Positions 58,296 through 60,832 of a stretch of DNA of 60,832 bases are shown in pieces. This DNA is from Gnetum montanum (Eukaryota; Streptophyta; Gnetopsida; Gnetales; Gnetaceae), in contig MNCI01006953.1 of assembly GCA_015680685.1 (NCBI GenBank), forward strand, positions 70,537-131,368, read 5' to 3'. The notes under the pieces are model-generated. The model was given only the letters and a program-made list of their open reading frames with translations. It was not told where the DNA came from and did not search any database. How positions within the stretch are numbered: the first letter of the stretch is position 1; every line of letters starts with the position of its first letter. The position numbers were made by a program, and so were the translations under genes.

Positions 58296-59034
58296 AGAGG
58301 TAAGGTTTATGGGAGTCACTAGCTAACCTAGAATAAGGTCAATACATCTCAGGTTGTACATGCCATCCAAGCATATCATATCACTAAGTGTAATCACTAG
58401 TCATCAAACATCATATAGAATCAAATACCAAACCTCTATCATACCATTATTACAAGGCTAATAATCATCAATCCAACAATTCACTAGAATAACATAACTA
58501 AGCATCTATCAAAATAACATAATCATATTTCACAAACTTTAACATATGCATAATAACTCTAGGGCTTAATCATAAGTAATCAAGGTTGCATGTCTATATT
58601 GAAATCCTTTAGCAACCTATGCCTCAAGGAACCACTATTTGTAATAATAAGACATATGAGCATCATAGGAAAAATCCAAAGCACATGCATAACAGAAGCT
58701 CATGAATGAAAAATTACTATCATGAACACACACAACATAATATACAACATCTATCCTCATCACCTAGTGCTCCAAAAGATCACATTACATAACATAACTA
58801 AGCTCATACATAATAAGCATATCATCATGCATACAAACACATTACATCACATGGACCATCTATGCTCCCAAGGAATCATAATCACAAAAGAATTACCATA
58901 ATCACAAAGTCCTATGGCAAGTAAAAACCTCATAAGGTATCATATCATCATGCACATATATCACATACATACACATCCAACCTTTGTGGCAAGTTACAAC
59001 CCCATAAGTCATCATATAATCACAGTTACATACT
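58296..59034. other. AT-rich flank with cat/aca short repeats, no gene
   Basis: Low-complexity sequence rich in cataac, atcatca and acatac words. Two diverged direct copies of a block with tggcaag-ta-caa-ccataag lie at about 58914-58945 and 58988-59013. This is the DNA into which Athila-2 inserted; I recognise nothing coding. Confidence 0.5.
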
Positions 59035-59130
59035 GTTGGCGACCGTTTGGGACACGACCGCCAACGAGTGTCCTCGAACAGGATTTAGGTGCCTGCTGGG
59101 CTCTGGCAACACCAAGGCCCAGATACCTCC
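59035..59130. other. GC-rich double-hairpin segment
   Basis: GTTGGCG and CGCCAAC form one inverted repeat, with GGGACAC/GTGTCC overlapping it, and CTGGGC/GCCCAG form a second. The block is far richer in G+C than its surroundings and keeps several CG sites. Identity unknown. Confidence 0.45.
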
Positions 59131-60039
59131 AAATAAACTCAGTAGTTAATGTGAGTATGTGTGTATGCTGTTGCGGTGTGCAGTTGTGAGAAATGTAATG
59201 ATTGCATTGTATGTGAACTACAAATGACTTACTTTAAAGAGATTCAGCCAACTTTGTCAAGTACTGTGAGTTGTTGAAAATTTCCTATTTTATTCAACTG
59301 CCTAGTCTATGCCGTCCTTATAATACCTACTTGTAACAAATGAAATTTTGCAAAAACATTTGAGCACAACTCTGCAATCTACTCCTAATTTTCCCCAGAG
59401 AAAGAGATAGTTCCACAAGAAAACTAGAAATAGAGCAAGATTCGATGGAAATAAACAGAAAAGAAAAGAAAGCAGATTTGTGTGGACCTCAAATATTTAA
59501 ACAAGGTAAAATGACACGAGTAAATAGTTTGCAATAAAGCTATCCCAAATTCAATATCTACGAATTGTTCAAACTTCCAAGGCTAAAACAAGCAATATCT
59601 TCAAGACAATCCTACTATGCTACCAAAAATTGTTGCATAAACTACCACGTACGAGACTCCATTTTGACTAGATAATAGATGTCAATGATTGCATTCAAAC
59701 ATAACCTTTAAAAGACTTGAAAATTTCTGATTCAAATACCATGGGAATTCACTTTAAAGATAAAAGGAAGTTATTCTGGTCCCATCAAAATACCAAAGAT
59801 TTTCTGAACCCTCTCGACTACTGAATTGTTCAACGGCGTGACTACAAATGGAGGCTTTCTTACAACAATCCCAATAGCAGTTCCCATACATTGCACAATA
59901 ATGAAATTTACTACTAAAATGCTCTTAAGGCTTTTAAACACAAGCGATTCTATGGCAAAATTTTAATAGAAATTTCTATCGGGCAACAAGAACAATAAGA
60001 GCAATCTAAAAATCCCAAAACTACCTGCTAAGGATGATA
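59131..60039. other. Unassigned AT-rich stretch
   Basis: No open frame of note, repeat or domain seen on either strand. It might be the leader or internal part of the element whose LTR follows. Confidence 0.4.
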
Positions 60040-60470
60040 CTATCTAAACCACTAGCTAAACAATTTAAACAAAACAAAAAATAAAATACATAACTCACAG
60101 GACCATGACAAAGAGGATGAAATCTTTATTCTAGCAAGGCATCTTGCAAGCAATCATCACAAATTCTTCTTTACAAAATGCTCTTCTCCCCAAGACTCAA
60201 ATTATCTCCAAGTGAGAGCCCAAGTGCTAACTAGTAGCCTTCAAAGTGTGATGTATGAGACCCCAAGTGTGATGTATGTTCTCCCCCCCCCCTCCCTTTT
60301 TATCTCTACCTTGAAGCCCTTTTATAGGTGTCAAAGGTAGTTACATAGGCAAAATATCTCACCTAACTTCTCTCCCAAGTGACTTGCCCAATAAGTTAGG
60401 GAGTATTTAACTTAGGAAGATAGGAAGTTAGCGAATAGATAAATATTGTTTATGAAAAATAATTCCAACA
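60040..60470 (-). repeat. Probable Ty1/copia-type LTR (left border uncertain)
   Basis: On the minus strand it starts TGTTGGAATTATT, a typical plant copia LTR beginning, has a TATA box (cctataaaaggg, forward 60317-60328) and an AATAAAG signal (forward 60117-60131 region). The left border and PBS were not found; no copy of acctc (60471-60475) was found at a matching left border. A poly-C run (about 60283-60294) and a 15-bp direct repeat (aagtgtgatgtatg) lie inside. Confidence 0.5.
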
Positions 60471-60832
60471 ACCTCACATAAGTGTTCACAAGTATATCAA
60501 TAATCTTTGCTTTGTTCTAGGATTTGGAGGATGCTTATGGAGCTCTTAATGTTTTAATAACAAGATGATAATACAACATTTACCTTGGAATAAATGTTGT
60601 GGATGCCTTGTTCTTAAATATTTAGTGGATATGTAAAAATGACCAAAAATATCAAATTTGAAACTTTAAGCTCGAATGCAATGGTGCTAGACCTAGAACA
60701 GTTATCAAACATTTCAGAAATATCCCGCTCCTATCTAGGATCGTTAGCAACCACCACCGTGGGAGAAGGCTCAACAGCTGCACCCGACACCATTGCTACG
60801 TTTGGTTACTAGGAGAAAGATCTGGAAATGAA
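60471..60832. other. Right-edge flank, short minus-strand open stretch
   Basis: A minus-strand frame from about 60794 reads MVSGAAVEPSPTVVVANDPR before a stop, then continues open for about 50 codons. It is too short to name; it may be the 5' end of a gene or of an element body. Confidence 0.25.

Overview
The window is plant nuclear DNA, intergenic and almost wholly made of old, nested LTR retrotransposons of two Ty3/gypsy lineages (Athila-like and Tat/Ogre-like). No intact host gene, tRNA or rRNA gene, CRISPR array or bacterial feature was seen. Three PBS sequences keep clear complementarity to plant tRNA-Asp or tRNA-Asn and carry C-to-T/G-to-A changes, as expected for old cytosine-methylated DNA. 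The size of the elements, the LTR divergence (roughly 8-13 percent by eye) and the depth of nesting fit a large-genome seed plant (gymnosperm or large-genome angiosperm); I cannot name the species.

Layout, oldest to youngest. (1) Athila-2, minus strand, 5' LTR at 57417-58295, body running left to about 52593, where its RNase H is interrupted. (2) Element Y, a Tat/Ogre-like element on the minus strand, lies in Athila-2: 5' LTR 51017 to about 52592, PBS, leader repeats, gag, protease, repeats, a plus-strand (antisense) multi-exon gene, an N gap, RT, dual RNase H, integrase, and a tandem-repeat tail reaching the left edge; its 3' LTR is outside the window. (3) Element X, a sister Tat/Ogre-like element of 23.8 kb on the minus strand (24340-48183), is inserted in Y's gag with a perfect 5-bp target-site duplication (CCCAT). 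(4) Athila-1, plus strand, 13.3 kb (805-14087), sits in Y's tandem-repeat tail with a near-perfect duplication (CTTAT/CTTAC) and two 899-bp LTRs. The relative age of the X and Athila-1 insertions is open.

The most interesting system is inside X and Y. Both carry, between protease and RT, a gene on the strand opposite to gag-pol with about eight exons and splice-like junctions in matching places (X 36571-41659; Y about 17595-22069). The protein is homologous between the two elements but matches no family I can name. Being antisense to the genomic RNA, its introns cannot be spliced out during retrotransposition, which would explain why they persist. The gene is framed by related short tandem repeats, and its first intron carries the same short motif as the LTR and leader of its own element, with a different motif in X and in Y. 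X also has a 4.8-kb internal tandem duplication covering RT, both RNase H domains and the 5' part of the antisense gene, apparently younger than the insertion of X.

Right of 58295 the sequence is AT-rich and mostly unassigned, with a GC-rich double-hairpin segment near 59035 and a probable Ty1/copia-type LTR ending at 60470.
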